A stretch of DNA of 64,000 nt from Campylobacter lari (lineage in GTDB: Bacteria > Campylobacterota > Campylobacteria > Campylobacterales > Campylobacteraceae). The notes under the pieces are model-generated. The model worked only from the letters and a program-made list of their open reading frames with translations, was not told the origin of the DNA and ran no database searches. Below are positions 1-12,110 of this stretch, in pieces. The stretch's first letter is position 1. Each line of letters starts with the position of its first letter. The stretch lies in NCBI RefSeq assembly GCF_900638335.1, contig NZ_LR134508.1:1-64000 (forward strand), given 5' to 3'. A program made the translations under genes and the position numbers.

Positions 1-1329
1 ATGAATATAAAAGATTTTTTACTTGAGTTTAAAACTGAAATTAGCAATAACGAATACAATACTTACATTTCTCACTTACAATTTAGTGAAAAATTAAGTA
101 AAAATAATATCTTAGTATTTATCGCACCAAATCATTTTTTGGCTAAATTTATACAAACAAAATACGCACAAAAATTAGCTTATTTTTATGAAGTAAAAAC
201 AGGAATTAACCCTCAAGTTAAAATCATCACAAATGATCAAAAGGTAGAGAAAAAACATTTTTCTACAGATATTTCACAGATTAAATTTCAAAGTACTATT
301 TTAAACCCTTCTTTTACTTTTGAAAGTTTTGTTGTAGGAGATTCTAATCAATTTGCCTATGCAACCTGCAAAGCCATTACCGATAAAAGCAAACTTGGAA
401 AATTATACAATCCTATCTTTATCTATGGCCCTACAGGACTTGGAAAAACTCACTTGCTCCAAGCTGTCGGAAATGTGTGCTTGGATAATGGATATAAAGT
501 TATTTATGCGACAAGTGATAATTTTATCAATGATTTTACCATGCATTTAAATAACAAAACTATGAGTAAATTCCATGAAAAATACAAAAATTGCGATGTT
601 TTACTCATCGATGATGTACAGTTTTTAGGTAAAACAGACAAAATTCAAGAAGAATTTTTCTTTACTTTTAATGAAATCAAGGAAAAATTTGGACAAATCA
701 TCATGACAAGTGATAATCCTCCAAATATGTTAAAAGGCATAACAGAACGCTTAAAAAGTCGTTTTGCAAACGGGATCATTGCAGATATCACTCCACCTCA
801 ACTTGATACAAAAATCGCAATTATCAAGAAAAAATGTGAATTTAATGCTATTTATCTCAAACCTGAAGTCATAAGCTACATCGCTACTTCAATGGGAGAT
901 AATATCCGAGAAATAGAAGGAATGATTACAAATTTAAATGCTCAAGCAAGACTTTTTAACCAAGAAATCACTTTAGAAATCGTTAAAAGCTTTATGAAAG
1001 ATCACATTAAAGAAACAAAAGAAAATATTAGTGTTGAAGATATACTTGCTGATGTTTCAAAAAGCTATAATCTTAAACCTAATGATATAAAATCAAATAA
1101 AAAAACACAAAATATCGTTATGGCAAGAAGGGTTGTGATATATTTAGCAAGAGAACTTACGACTATGTCTATGCCTCAACTTGCTAGATTTTTTAATATG
1201 AAAGATCACACCGCCATTTCACATAATATTAAAAAAATTCAAGAACTAATGAGTGAAAATGAAAACTTAAAAGCCATAGTAGAAGAATTAAGAAATAAAA
1301 TTTTGACAAAAATAAAAAGCACCCTGTGA
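1..1329 (+). CDS. dnaA: chromosomal replication initiator DnaA
   Basis: DnaA binds DnaA boxes at oriC and opens the duplex. The 442-residue protein has the AAA+ Walker A (GPTGLGKTH, about residue 142), the Walker B (VLLIDDVQF, about residue 200), and at the C-terminus the DNA-binding domain with the signature ARRVVIYLARE followed by the MKDHTAISH recognition segment. Length is normal for Campylobacter. The window begins exactly at its ATG, so any upstream promoter is outside. It is followed by dnaN and gyrB, the classic origin-proximal order. The TGA stop is embedded in a DnaA-box match (see 1325-1415). Confidence 0.98.
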   Translation: MNIKDFLLEFKTEISNNEYNTYISHLQFSEKLSKNNILVFIAPNHFLAKFIQTKYAQKLAYFYEVKTGINPQVKIITNDQKVEKKHFSTDISQIKFQSTILNPSFTFESFVVGDSNQFAYATCKAITDKSKLGKLYNPIFIYGPTGLGKTHLLQAVGNVCLDNGYKVIYATSDNFINDFTMHLNNKTMSKFHEKYKNCDVLLIDDVQFLGKTDKIQEEFFFTFNEIKEKFGQIIMTSDNPPNMLKGITERLKSRFANGIIADITPPQLDTKIAIIKKKCEFNAIYLKPEVISYIATSMGDNIREIEGMITNLNAQARLFNQEITLEIVKSFMKDHIKETKENISVEDILADVSKSYNLKPNDIKSNKKTQNIVMARRVVIYLARELTTMSMPQLARFFNMKDHTAISHNIKKIQELMSENENLKAIVEELRNKILTKIKSTL

Positions 1330-1415
1330 ATAAAAGTGAAAAATGAAAAATTTTATTCTATAAGTAAAATTTTTATAAAAAAAGACTTTTAAAAAGCATT
1401 TCACATTTTCACATT
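1325..1415. other. oriC: probable oriC: DnaA-box-like sites in the dnaA-dnaN gap
   Basis: The 132-bp gap between dnaA and dnaN is strongly AT-rich. TGTGAATAA at 1325-1333 is the exact complement of the DnaA box TTATTCACA and overlaps the dnaA stop codon. Two tandem looser matches, TTTCACA at 1399-1405 and TTTTCACA at 1406-1413, follow, separated by an A/T-only-like stretch that could unwind. Campylobacter jejuni is known to have its origin in this same gap. Box assignment is by eye; the looser matches could be chance in such AT-rich DNA. Confidence 0.6.
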
Positions 1416-1461
1416 GCTTATTATTATGATAAAATAAATTTAAAAAACAAAGGAAGTAAAA

Positions 1462-2529
1462 ATGAAAATTAGCATTAATAAAAACACTTTAGAATCTGCC
1501 ATAGTTTTAACTAATTCTTATGTAGATAAAAAAGACTCAAGCAATATTGCTTCTCACTTACTTTTTGAAGTAGTTGAAGATAAATTAATTATAAGAGCAA
1601 GTGATTATGAAATAGGTATTAATTATAAAATCAAAAAAATCAAAGTTGAAAGTGCAGGTTTTGCAACTGCTAATGCTAAAAGTATTTTAGATATTATTAA
1701 AAGTTTAAATAATGAAGACGTAGTCTTAGAAACCATAGAAAATTTCCTTTTTATTAGACAAAAAGGAACTAAATATAAACTTCCTATGTTTAATTATGAA
1801 GATTTTCCAAATTTCCCAAGCACTGAAGGAAAAGATAAATTTGATATTGATTCAAGTGATTTAAGTAGATCTTTGAAAAAAATCTTACCTGCAGTTGATA
1901 CAAATAATCCAAAGTATTCTTTAAATGGTGCTTTACTTGATATAAAAACTACTCACATCAGCTTTGTAGGGACAGATACAAAACGCTTAGCAGTTTTCAC
2001 ACTAAATAAAACAAATGAAAAAGAATTTAACCTTTGTATTCCTAAAAAAGCTATTTTAGAAATGCAAAAAATCTTTTTTGAAAAAATTGAAATTTATTAT
2101 GATGAAAATATATTGATTGCAAAAAATGATAATTTTGAGTTTTTCACAAAACTTATCAATGATAAATTCCCTGATTATGAAAGAGTAATTCCAAAAAATA
2201 TCACAAAAGAATTTATTTTTAAAACTGAGGAATTTATGGACGCATTGAAAAAAATCAATGTAATTACTGAAAAAATGAAATTAAATTTCCATAAAGATAA
2301 GCTTGTATTTGAAGGTATTAGTTTAGATAATATGGAAGCAAAAACTGAACTTGAAATGGAACTTAATATAGATGAAGAATTTAATCTTTGCATTAAAAAT
2401 AAATTTATCACTGACTTTTTAAATTCTATTGAAAGTGAAACATTCAAACTTAGCATAAATGAACCTCATATGGCGTTTTTAGTTTCAAGTGAAGAATTAC
2501 AGACTGTAATTATGCCAGTTATTTTATAA
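1462..2529 (+). CDS. dnaN: DNA polymerase III beta sliding clamp
   Basis: The ring-shaped processivity clamp of the replicative polymerase. The 355-residue product has the three-domain beta-clamp pattern, with typical blocks such as TDTKRLAVF near residue 173 and the C-terminal PVIL, close to the family ending in MP(M/V)(R/I)L. A good ribosome binding site (AAGGAAG) precedes the ATG by 6 nt. It lies 9 nt upstream of gyrB and is probably cotranscribed with it. Confidence 0.97.
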   Translation: MKISINKNTLESAIVLTNSYVDKKDSSNIASHLLFEVVEDKLIIRASDYEIGINYKIKKIKVESAGFATANAKSILDIIKSLNNEDVVLETIENFLFIRQKGTKYKLPMFNYEDFPNFPSTEGKDKFDIDSSDLSRSLKKILPAVDTNNPKYSLNGALLDIKTTHISFVGTDTKRLAVFTLNKTNEKEFNLCIPKKAILEMQKIFFEKIEIYYDENILIAKNDNFEFFTKLINDKFPDYERVIPKNITKEFIFKTEEFMDALKKINVITEKMKLNFHKDKLVFEGISLDNMEAKTELEMELNIDEEFNLCIKNKFITDFLNSIESETFKLSINEPHMAFLVSSEELQTVIMPVIL

Positions 2530-2538
2530 GGAAAATAA

Positions 2539-4856
<2,318 letters not shown>

Positions 4857-4857
<1 letters not shown>

Positions 4858-5789
4858 TGACAAAAAATCTATTTGATTTTAATGAAAATAAAAAAGAATA
4901 TTTTTTAAAATCTTTAAAAGGTAAAAATTTACCTTTTAAAAGATATGTTAAAAGTCCTATTAGATATGGTGGTGGAAAATCACTTGCAGTAGGTATTATA
5001 TTAGAGTATTTTCCAAATGATTTAAAAAGACTTATTAGTCCTTTTATTGGTGGTGGAAGTGTAGAGATTGCAAGTGCTTTAGAATTAGATATTAAAGTAA
5101 AAGCATTTGATATATTTGATATATTAGTTAATTTTTGGCAAATTATTTTAAATGATAATAAAAATTTATATGAAGAACTTTTAAAATTAAGTCCTGATAA
5201 AAATACTTATAAAATAATAAAAGAAGAATTAAAAAATCATTGGGAAAATAATTTAAAACTTGATAATTTAACTTTAGCAAGAGATTATTTTTTTAATTTT
5301 AATCTTAGTTATGGTCCAGGATTTTTAGGTTGGATGTCAAGTAATTATGAAAATAAAGATAAATACTTAAAAATGTTAGAAAAAATTAAAAATTTTAATG
5401 TTAAAAATTTAGAGGTTCAATGTGCTTCATTTGAAGAAGTTTTTAAATTATATCCAAATGATTTTTTTTATTGTGATCCGCCTTATTATCTTGAAGGTGA
5501 TTCAAAAATGTTTAAAGGAATTTATCCTATGAGAAATTTTCCTATTCATCATAATAATTTTAATCATGATTTATTGGCACAATGCCTTAAAAATCATAAG
5601 GGAAAATTTATACTTAGTTATAATGATTGTGAATTTATCAGAAAAACTTATAAAGATTTTAAAATTTTAGAACCAAAATGGCAATATACTATGGGACAGG
5701 GTGAAACAAGAGTTGGTAAAAATCGTATTAATAGAGGTGATGATACAAACATTAAAAAAAGTCATGAATTATTAATAATAAAGGATTAA
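4857..5789 (+). CDS. D12-class adenine-specific DNA methyltransferase (type II R-M)
   Basis: N6-adenine DNA methyltransferase of the Dam/DpnM (alpha, D12) class. The 310-residue protein has the N-terminal SPIRYGGGKS (cofactor motif X), SPFIGGGSVE (motif I, SAM binding, about residue 61) and YCDPPYY (motif IV, catalytic, about residue 205). Its ATG overlaps the gyrB stop (TAATG). The following gene, 2 nt downstream, is a probable endonuclease, so this is the protecting half of a restriction-modification pair. Codons end almost only in A or T and the patch looks more AT-rich than gyrB, consistent with acquisition. Target sequence cannot be read from the protein. Confidence 0.9.
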
Positions 5790-5791
5790 AA

Positions 5792-6394
5792 TTGAAAATA
5801 AGTCAAGTTAAAACAGCATTTAAAATTGCAGATGTTGAATTTATTGAAGGTAGTACAAAACTTAATTTTAATTATTTAAAAGATTTAAAAGATGAAAATA
5901 ATAATTCATTACCACAAAGTATTTTAACTGAAAATGTAGCTAGAGTTTATTTAATAGTTGTAGATGGTGAAATTAAAAAAATAGGTGGTTCTCAAGATAA
6001 AGGTGGTATAAAAGGAACATTATCAATTTATAAAGATGGTGGTATAAAAGGTCGTCCTAGTATTAGAAGTTTTGGTATATGGTATTTTTTATATCATACT
6101 ATATTACAAGGTAAAAAGATTGAATTTTATATGATTTTTCAAGAAAATTTTGAAAAAGATATAAAAGGCTTATTTGGATACCACAAAATTAAAAATGCTT
6201 CTATTAGTTATAAATTTATAGAAGAATGTTGTAATAAAGATTATTTAGCATTTGAAAATAGTAAATATCCAGATTGGAATGTTCAAGAACAAGGTATGGA
6301 TTGGCCTGAAGATATAAAAAATTTACATGCAGAAATTCAAAAAAATGCTCAAACAAGAGATAAAAAAATTATAAGACAAGAAGTAAAAATTTAA
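5792..6394 (+). CDS. probable GIY-YIG type II restriction endonuclease
   Basis: A 200-residue protein that starts at TTG directly after the methyltransferase. Residues 52-66 (RVYLIVVDGEIKKIGG) resemble a degenerate GIY-YIG core, with the two strands spaced as in that nuclease superfamily, followed by a conserved-looking Arg in GRPSIRSFGIWYFLY (about residue 87). Family members such as Hpy188I and Eco29kI are small restriction enzymes of comparable size. Function is inferred from this motif and from the tight pairing with a methyltransferase; the catalytic Glu is not assigned with certainty. Alternative: another class of small type II nuclease. Confidence 0.65.
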   Translation: MKISQVKTAFKIADVEFIEGSTKLNFNYLKDLKDENNNSLPQSILTENVARVYLIVVDGEIKKIGGSQDKGGIKGTLSIYKDGGIKGRPSIRSFGIWYFLYHTILQGKKIEFYMIFQENFEKDIKGLFGYHKIKNASISYKFIEECCNKDYLAFENSKYPDWNVQEQGMDWPEDIKNLHAEIQKNAQTRDKKIIRQEVKI

Positions 6395-6397
6395 TCA

Positions 6398-6625
6398 ATG
6401 AAAACTTTTTTACAAAATATTCCAAAAGTGGAATTACACTTACATATTGAAGGCTCATTAGAGCCTAAAATGATGTTTGAATTAGCTAAAAGAAATAATA
6501 TTGATTTAAAATATAAAAGCGAAGATGAGATTAAAAAACTTTGTTTTAATGCTGTTGATGCTTCTTTTTTACAAGAAAATGAAAAAGAAAATTTAAGAAA
6601 GCTAATTTTTAATTTTCAAGAATGA
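6398..6625 (+). pseudogene. adenosine/adenine deaminase remnant with internal in-frame deletion
   Basis: The 75-residue ORF begins with the family N-terminus: [16 protein letters not shown] carries the HxH metal-binding pair and the substrate-site loop. After about residue 48 (EIKKL) it jumps to [20 protein letters not shown], which resembles the extreme C-terminus of the family. Intact enzymes are about 330 residues, so roughly 250 central residues, including the remaining zinc ligands and catalytic Glu, are missing while the frame is kept. It cannot be a working deaminase. It may persist because its stop overlaps the ATG of the downstream kinase (ATGA), giving translational coupling. Confidence 0.8.
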
Positions 6626-7149
6626 TTTTTTTACTTGGAGGAGAAAGTCACACAGGTAAGACCTTGCTTGCTCAAAAACTTCTTGAAAAATTTTCTTATC
6701 CTTATTTGAGTTTAGATCATCTAAAAATGGGTTTGATTAAAGGAATGAAAGATTTTCCTTTTAAAGTAGATGAGGATGAAAAAATAGCTGAGTTTTTATT
6801 TCCTATTGTAGATGGTATAATTCAAACTTGTATAGAAAATAAACAAAATTTAATTATTGAAGGAATTTATCTTACTCCAAAAAAGCTACAAAAATTTCAA
6901 AATCATTCTGATGTTAAAATACTTTATATCATTTTTTCAAAAGAATATATTTTACAAAATTATGAATTAATCTATCAAAATGAAAATGTTATAGAAAAGC
7001 GTTTATTTAGCGAAAAAGAAGAAATAAACACTCTTATTTTAGATCATCAAAAACTTAAAACTCAATGTGAAAATTTAAATCTTCCTTTTATAGAAATTCA
7101 AAAAGACTATGAAACTGAATTAAAAAATGCAATAGATTTTTTTGCCTAA
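6622..7149 (+). CDS. P-loop kinase-like ATPase
   Basis: A 175-residue nucleotide-binding protein. The Walker [10 protein letters not shown] lies at residues 6-14, followed by [10 protein letters not shown] (acceptor-side Asp) and [10 protein letters not shown] (Walker-B-like strand at about residue 77), the layout of small kinases such as 2-phosphoglycerate, shikimate or zeta-type kinases. RLFSEKEE around residue 129 may be the lid. The substrate is not identifiable. Its ATG overlaps the stop of the deaminase remnant by 4 nt. It ends 47 nt before ureA and is probably unrelated to urease. Confidence 0.7.
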   Translation: MIFLLGGESHTGKTLLAQKLLEKFSYPYLSLDHLKMGLIKGMKDFPFKVDEDEKIAEFLFPIVDGIIQTCIENKQNLIIEGIYLTPKKLQKFQNHSDVKILYIIFSKEYILQNYELIYQNENVIEKRLFSEKEEINTLILDHQKLKTQCENLNLPFIEIQKDYETELKNAIDFFA

Positions 7150-7166
7150 AAGCAAGTAAATAGTTA

Positions 7167-7172
7167 TATAAT
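7167..7172 (+). promoter_or_regulatory. -10 element of the urease operon promoter
   Basis: TATAAT at 7167-7172 lies in a T/A-rich context 25 nt before the ureA ATG, with no clear -35, as is usual for Campylobacter sigma-70 promoters. The 47-nt gap upstream is the only non-coding DNA before ureA. No nickel-regulator operator is recognisable by eye. Confidence 0.55.
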
Positions 7173-7196
7173 ATCTAAAAAATTATAAGGATTAAA

Positions 7197-7868
7197 ATGC
7201 ATTTTACTCAGCAGCAATTGCAACGATTAATGCTTCATTATGCAGGGAAAATCGCTAAAGATAGAAAAGAGCAAAAAATAAAATTAAATTACAATGAAGC
7301 TTTAGCTTATATATGTTATGAATTAATGGAACTTGCAAGAAAAAATTTAAGTGTAAGTGAATTGATGAGCATAGGAAAAACTTTACTTACAAGTGAAGAT
7401 GTGATAGATGGTGTTGCAAGTATGCTTGATGAAATTCAAATAGAACTTCCTTTTGAAGATGGTACAAAATTAGTTACTATACACGAACCTATAGCAAATG
7501 ATGATAAAATAAAAGCTGGAGAGATATTTTTATCATCAGAATTTATTGTGCTGAATGAAAATAAAACTTCTATAGAAATCAAAGTAAGCAATAAAGGTGA
7601 TCGTCCTATACAAGTTGGTTCACATTTTCATTTCTTTGAGGTTAATCGCTTTTTGTCTTTTGATAGAGAAAAAGCTTATGGTAAAAGGTTAAATATCGCT
7701 TCAGGAACAAGTGTGAGATTTGAACCAGGTGAAGAAAAAACAGTAAGTTTAATAGAATTTGGTGGTTTAAAAAAGGTTTTAGGTTTTAATAATCTTTGTG
7801 ATGATTTTATCAATGATGAAAATAAAACTAAAGCTTTATCAAAAGCAAAAGAGAAAGGATTTCTTTGA
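7197..7868 (+). CDS. ureA: urease subunit A (fused gamma-beta)
   Basis: Structural urease subunit; urease hydrolyses urea to ammonia and carbamate. The 223 residues join the gamma-type domain (about 1-100; [23 protein letters not shown]) to the beta-type domain (about 105-223; [27 protein letters not shown]), the same fusion as Helicobacter UreA. A strong site (AAGGATTAAA) precedes the ATG. The TGA overlaps the TTG start of ureB. It is the first gene of a complete six-gene operon. Confidence 0.97.
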   Translation: MHFTQQQLQRLMLHYAGKIAKDRKEQKIKLNYNEALAYICYELMELARKNLSVSELMSIGKTLLTSEDVIDGVASMLDEIQIELPFEDGTKLVTIHEPIANDDKIKAGEIFLSSEFIVLNENKTSIEIKVSNKGDRPIQVGSHFHFFEVNRFLSFDREKAYGKRLNIASGTSVRFEPGEEKTVSLIEFGGLKKVLGFNNLCDDFINDENKTKALSKAKEKGFL

Positions 7869-9562
7869 TTAAGATTAGCAAAAAAGACTATGTGAATATG
7901 TATGGTCCAACAACTAATGATAGAGTAAGATTAGCAGATACAGATTTAATTTTAAGAGTAGAAAAAGATTATACTTTATATGGTGAAGAAGTTAAATTTG
8001 GTGGTGGTAAAAATATCAGAGATGGTATGGCTCAAAGTGTGAGTGAGGGAGACTTTCCGGATTTAGTTTTAACTAATGCTTTGATTGTTGATTATACCGG
8101 TATTTATAAAGCAGATATTGGGATAAAAAATGGCTATATAGTAGGTATAGGAAAAGCAGGTAATCCTGATATACAAGATGGAGTTGATCCTAGTTTAGTT
8201 ATAGGTACAAGTACAGATATTATTGGTGCAGAGGGTTTAATAGTAACTGCAGGTGGTATTGATACTCATATACATTTTATTTCCCCAACTCAAATTGAAT
8301 GTGCCTTATATAGTGGTGTTACTACTATGATAGGAGGTGGTATAGGACCAAGTGAGGGAACAAATGCTACAACTTGCACAAGTGGGGCTTATCATATACA
8401 TTCTATGTTAAAAGCTACGCAAAATTACCCTATGAATTTTGGTTTTTTAGGTAAAGGAAATTCAAGCAATAAAAATGCTTTGAAAGAGCAAATTATAGCT
8501 GGTGCATGTGGCTTAAAAATTCATGAAGATTGGGGTGCTACTTCTAGTGTGATTGATACTAGTTTAAATATAGCTGATGAAATGGATATACAAGTAGCTA
8601 TCCATACAGATACTTTAAATGAAGCAGGTTTTGTAGAAGATACAATTAAAGCTATTAATGGTAGAGTTATCCATACTTTTCATACTGAAGGTGCAGGTGG
8701 TGGCCATGCTCCTGATATTATTAAAATGGCAGGTTTTGAAAATGTTTTACCTGCAAGTACTAATCCTACTATGCCTTTTACTAAAAATACCATTGATGAG
8801 CATTTAGATATGCTTATGGTTTGTCATCATTTAGATAATAAAATCAAAGAAGATGTTGAATTTGCAGATAGTAGAATTCGTCCTGAAACTATAGCAGCAG
8901 AAGATAAACTTCATGATATGGGTGTTTTTAGCATTATGAGTAGTGATTCTCAAGCTATGGGACGCGTAGGTGAAGTGATTTTAAGAACATGGCAAAGTGC
9001 TGATAAATGTAAAAAAGAATTTGGTGCTTTGAAAGAAGATAATGATTTAGATGATAATTTTCGTATTAAACGCTATATAGCAAAATACACTATAAATCCT
9101 GCCATCGCACATGGGATTGATAGTTATGTTGGTTCTATTGAAGTAGGAAAATTTGCTGATTTAGTGCTTTGGCAACCTAAATTTTTTGGAGTAAAACCAA
9201 AGCTTATTTTAAAAGGTGGCTTGATAGTAGGTGCAAAAATAGGCGATGCTAATGCTTCTATCCCAACGCCTGAGCCTATTATCTATGAAAAAATGTTTGG
9301 AGCAAATTTAAATGAAAATGCTTTACATTTTGTTTCTAAAGCTTCTTTAGAGGCTAATATACCTGAAAAATTAAGCTTAAAAAGAAAATGTGTTGCAGTA
9401 AAAAATTGTAGAAATATTACTAAAAAAGACTTGAAATTTAATGATAAAGTTCAAGATATAGAAGTAAATCCACAAACTTATGAAGTAAAAATAAATGGTG
9501 AGCTTATTAGCTCTAAGAGTGTTGATTCTTTAGCTTTAGCTAGAAAATATTTTATGATTTAA
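7865..9562 (+). CDS. ureB: urease subunit B (catalytic, alpha-type)
   Basis: Catalytic nickel subunit, 565 residues. Seen in it: [14 protein letters not shown] (two nickel-binding His, about 135-137), GLKIHEDWG (the carbamylated bridging Lys at about residue 218, then another His), [15 protein letters not shown], and the active-site flap MVCHHLD with its Cys at about residue 320. All hallmark ligands are present, so the enzyme should be active. Translation starts at TTG, whose TGA overlap with ureA implies coupling and equal subunit dosage. In Helicobacter naming this is UreB; elsewhere it is UreC. Confidence 0.97.
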   Translation: MIKISKKDYVNMYGPTTNDRVRLADTDLILRVEKDYTLYGEEVKFGGGKNIRDGMAQSVSEGDFPDLVLTNALIVDYTGIYKADIGIKNGYIVGIGKAGNPDIQDGVDPSLVIGTSTDIIGAEGLIVTAGGIDTHIHFISPTQIECALYSGVTTMIGGGIGPSEGTNATTCTSGAYHIHSMLKATQNYPMNFGFLGKGNSSNKNALKEQIIAGACGLKIHEDWGATSSVIDTSLNIADEMDIQVAIHTDTLNEAGFVEDTIKAINGRVIHTFHTEGAGGGHAPDIIKMAGFENVLPASTNPTMPFTKNTIDEHLDMLMVCHHLDNKIKEDVEFADSRIRPETIAAEDKLHDMGVFSIMSSDSQAMGRVGEVILRTWQSADKCKKEFGALKEDNDLDDNFRIKRYIAKYTINPAIAHGIDSYVGSIEVGKFADLVLWQPKFFGVKPKLILKGGLIVGAKIGDANASIPTPEPIIYEKMFGANLNENALHFVSKASLEANIPEKLSLKRKCVAVKNCRNITKKDLKFNDKVQDIEVNPQTYEVKINGELISSKSVDSLALARKYFMI

Positions 9563-10029
9563 TGATTTTACTTCAAAATAAAATAACGCATTATGATTTA
9601 AACAAAGAATGCGATTTTTTAGAGCTTAGTTGGTTTGATACTTTTAAAAAGATATTAAGAACAACGACTTTAAAAGGACTAGATGTCGCTATAAAAATGC
9701 CTGATAATAAAGGTTTAAATCATAATGATTGTTTATATGATGAGGATTTTTTGATTTTAGTAAAAATCAAACCTGAAAAGGTTTTAAAAATTCACATAGA
9801 AAATGAATATAACCTTGCTTTAATAAGTTATCAAGTGGGTAATATGCACTTAAATTTATTTTATAAAGATCATAAACTCATTACTTTAGAGCAAAATTCT
9901 ATCATAAGGTTTTTAGAAAAATTTAATATAAAATACGAAAAATGTGAGGAAATTTTAGAGCCAAAATATATGCTTGATATGCCAAGTTTTATCCAAGTTG
10001 ATCCAAATTTTAAACTTATTAAAGAATAA
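9562..10029 (+). CDS. ureE: urease accessory protein UreE (nickel metallochaperone)
   Basis: A 155-residue nickel-delivery protein that feeds the UreG-UreF-UreH complex. The N-terminal peptide-binding-like half is followed by a metal-binding half with LISYQVGNMHL, matching the conserved (G/Y)xxGNxH segment whose His binds nickel at the dimer interface. The histidine-rich C-terminal tail of Klebsiella UreE is absent, as in Helicobacter. The ATG overlaps the ureB stop (TAATG). Confidence 0.93.
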   Translation: MILLQNKITHYDLNKECDFLELSWFDTFKKILRTTTLKGLDVAIKMPDNKGLNHNDCLYDEDFLILVKIKPEKVLKIHIENEYNLALISYQVGNMHLNLFYKDHKLITLEQNSIIRFLEKFNIKYEKCEEILEPKYMLDMPSFIQVDPNFKLIKE

Positions 10030-10031
10030 AG

Positions 10032-10700
10032 ATGAATAAATTAAATTTTTTACTTTTACAAATTAGTGATTCTTCTTTTCCTATAGGAGCTTTTTCACAT
10101 TCTTTTGGTTTAGAATCTTATGTGAATTTTGCTTATATAAAAAATATAGAAGATGCTAAAAAAGTTTTAAAAACTCAGCTTTATTCTAATATTTTGTATT
10201 TTGAACTTTTAGCTTTGAAAATAGCTTATGAAAATGCAAATGATGTAGAAAATTTATTAATTTATCAAAGAAAATTTTTATCAAGTATAGTTGCAAAAGA
10301 ACAAAGTCAAGCTTATGTTTTTTTAGCTAAACGCTTTGTAAAAAATGTCAGTCTTTATGGATTATCAAATCCTTTATTAAATCAATACATTAAAGAAAAT
10401 CAAACTCCTATTTATCCTTTTGTGTATGCTTTATTTTGTAAAGATAATGAGCTTGATTTTATGTATGAAAGTTTTTTGTTTGCTTTAATGAGTAATTTTA
10501 TTAATATTCTTGTAAAAATCGTGCCTTTATCACAAAATGAAGGGCAGATTTTACTTTTTCAACTACAGCAAGATTTTCAAAATGTTCTTTCTAAATTACA
10601 AAATTTAACTTTAAAAGATTGGTGTGAAAATCACAATATCTTAAATGATTATTTGGGTATAAAACACCAAAATTTAGCATTTAAAATTTATATTTCTTAA
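10032..10700 (+). CDS. ureF: urease accessory protein UreF
   Basis: A 222-residue all-helical accessory protein that recruits UreG to UreH during nickel-site assembly. The family signature is at the N-terminus ([20 protein letters not shown], residues 7-26). Length is normal. It starts 2 nt after ureE, with AAAGATG carrying a weak ribosome site, inside the ure operon. Confidence 0.94.
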   Translation: MNKLNFLLLQISDSSFPIGAFSHSFGLESYVNFAYIKNIEDAKKVLKTQLYSNILYFELLALKIAYENANDVENLLIYQRKFLSSIVAKEQSQAYVFLAKRFVKNVSLYGLSNPLLNQYIKENQTPIYPFVYALFCKDNELDFMYESFLFALMSNFINILVKIVPLSQNEGQILLFQLQQDFQNVLSKLQNLTLKDWCENHNILNDYLGIKHQNLAFKIYIS

Positions 10701-10710
10701 AAGGGTTATA

Positions 10711-11310
10711 ATGGTTAAAATAGGCATAGGTGGTCCTGTAGGTAGTGGTAAAACAGCTTTAGTATTAAATTTATGCCAAGCTTTAAAAGATGAACTTTCT
10801 TTGGCTGTGATTACAAATGATATTTATACAAATGAAGATGCAAATTTTTTAATCAAACAAGGTGTTCTTGAAAAAGAAAGGATCATAGGAGTACAAACTG
10901 GAGGTTGTCCTCATACAGCTATTAGAGAAGATGCTTCTTGTAATCTTGAAGCCGTTGAACTTTTACAAGAACGATTTAGCGATTTAGATCTTATTTTTAT
11001 AGAAAGTGGCGGAGATAATTTATCGATGACTTTTTCACCTGAACTTGTGGATTTTTTTATCTTTGTTATAGATGTTGCCCAAGGAGAAAAAATTCCACGC
11101 AAAGGTGGTCCTGCTATTTGTAGGTCTGATTTAATGATTATCAATAAAATAGACTTAGCTCCTTATGTGAATGCTTCTTTAAAAATTATGCAAGAAGATA
11201 CTTTAAAAATGCGTGGAGATAGACCTTTTATCATGAGTAATCTTCAAACTAAAGAAGGTTTAGATGAAATCACTGCTTGGATTAAAAAATACACACTTTT
11301 AAAGGATTGA
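10711..11310 (+). CDS. ureG: urease accessory GTPase UreG
   Basis: SIMIBI-class GTPase that drives nickel insertion and lysine carbamylation. The 199 residues show the P-loop [11 protein letters not shown] (residues 7-17), the metal-binding GGCPHTAIR (Cys-Pro-His, about residue 64), ESGGDNLS (about residue 98) and the guanine-specificity motif INKIDL (about residue 145). A good ribosome site lies just upstream. Internal gene of the ure operon. Confidence 0.97.
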   Translation: MVKIGIGGPVGSGKTALVLNLCQALKDELSLAVITNDIYTNEDANFLIKQGVLEKERIIGVQTGGCPHTAIREDASCNLEAVELLQERFSDLDLIFIESGGDNLSMTFSPELVDFFIFVIDVAQGEKIPRKGGPAICRSDLMIINKIDLAPYVNASLKIMQEDTLKMRGDRPFIMSNLQTKEGLDEITAWIKKYTLLKD

Positions 11311-11311
11311 T

Positions 11312-12064
11312 TTGTTTGCTCAAAAGAGTGTTTTTAAACTTACATTAGATACTATCAATGAAAAAACTATCATAAAAAATTCTTTTTTCACACCTCCTTT
11401 TAAGCTTATGAGGAATTTTTATGATAAAAAATTAACTAGTATATATGTTTTAAACTCTAGTGCTGGAATTTTCAAAGAGGATCATTTAAGTTTTGAAATC
11501 ATATGTAAGAAAAGTACAAACACCGCTATACTCACACAAAGTTATGAAAAGGTATATGATACTAAAGATTCTTTTGCAAGTAAAAATATTGATTTTACTC
11601 TTGAAGAAAATGCAATCTTTTTTTATATACCAAAGCCACTTTTGCTTCAAGAAAATGCAAATTTTATACAAAATACAAAGATCAATCTAGCTTCTTTTTC
11701 AAGATTAGTTTATGTTGATTTTGTCATTTTTGGTAGAGTGGCTATGGATGAAAAATTTGCCTTTAAAAATTATGAGAGTTTAACTCAAATTTATAGAAAT
11801 GATACTTTAATTTTAAATGATAAAATTAAAATCAATCCTTCTTATATGAAAGAAAATGAATTAAATTTTTTTGCAAATCATACGCATTATTTGAGTATTT
11901 ATCTTTTTGGATATGATGAGTTTTATGAAGAATTAAAAGCTTCATTTGATGATATAAATCAACTTTTTTATGAGGGTTTGTGTATAAAAATCCTTAGTAA
12001 TGAAAGTGAAAAATTACTTTTACTTCAAAATAAGCTTTTTAAATTTTGTCAAAATAAAATATAA
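11312..12064 (+). CDS. ureH: urease accessory protein UreH (UreD family)
   Basis: Scaffold that binds apo-urease and UreF-UreG. The 250 residues carry family blocks FFTPPFKLMR near residue 27, LNSSAGIFKEDHL (about 48-60; family G-G-L-x-x-G-D-x pattern) and QSYEKVYDT (about 71-79). Start is TTG, 5 nt after AAAGGA. It is more divergent than its neighbours, as is usual for this component. Last gene of the operon; no nickel permease gene follows within the window. Confidence 0.92.
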   Translation: MFAQKSVFKLTLDTINEKTIIKNSFFTPPFKLMRNFYDKKLTSIYVLNSSAGIFKEDHLSFEIICKKSTNTAILTQSYEKVYDTKDSFASKNIDFTLEENAIFFYIPKPLLLQENANFIQNTKINLASFSRLVYVDFVIFGRVAMDEKFAFKNYESLTQIYRNDTLILNDKIKINPSYMKENELNFFANHTHYLSIYLFGYDEFYEELKASFDDINQLFYEGLCIKILSNESEKLLLLQNKLFKFCQNKI

Positions 12065-12077
12065 AATATTGTGGTAT

Positions 12078-12083
12078 TATAAT
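12078..12083 (+). promoter_or_regulatory. -10 element upstream of queF
   Basis: TATAAT preceded by TGTGGTAT, giving an extended -10 appearance, lies 27 nt upstream of the queF ATG in the 46-nt gap after ureH. It suggests queF is transcribed independently of the urease operon. Confidence 0.5.
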
Positions 12084-12110
12084 TTTTTAAAAACAAACTA
12101 AGGATTATAA

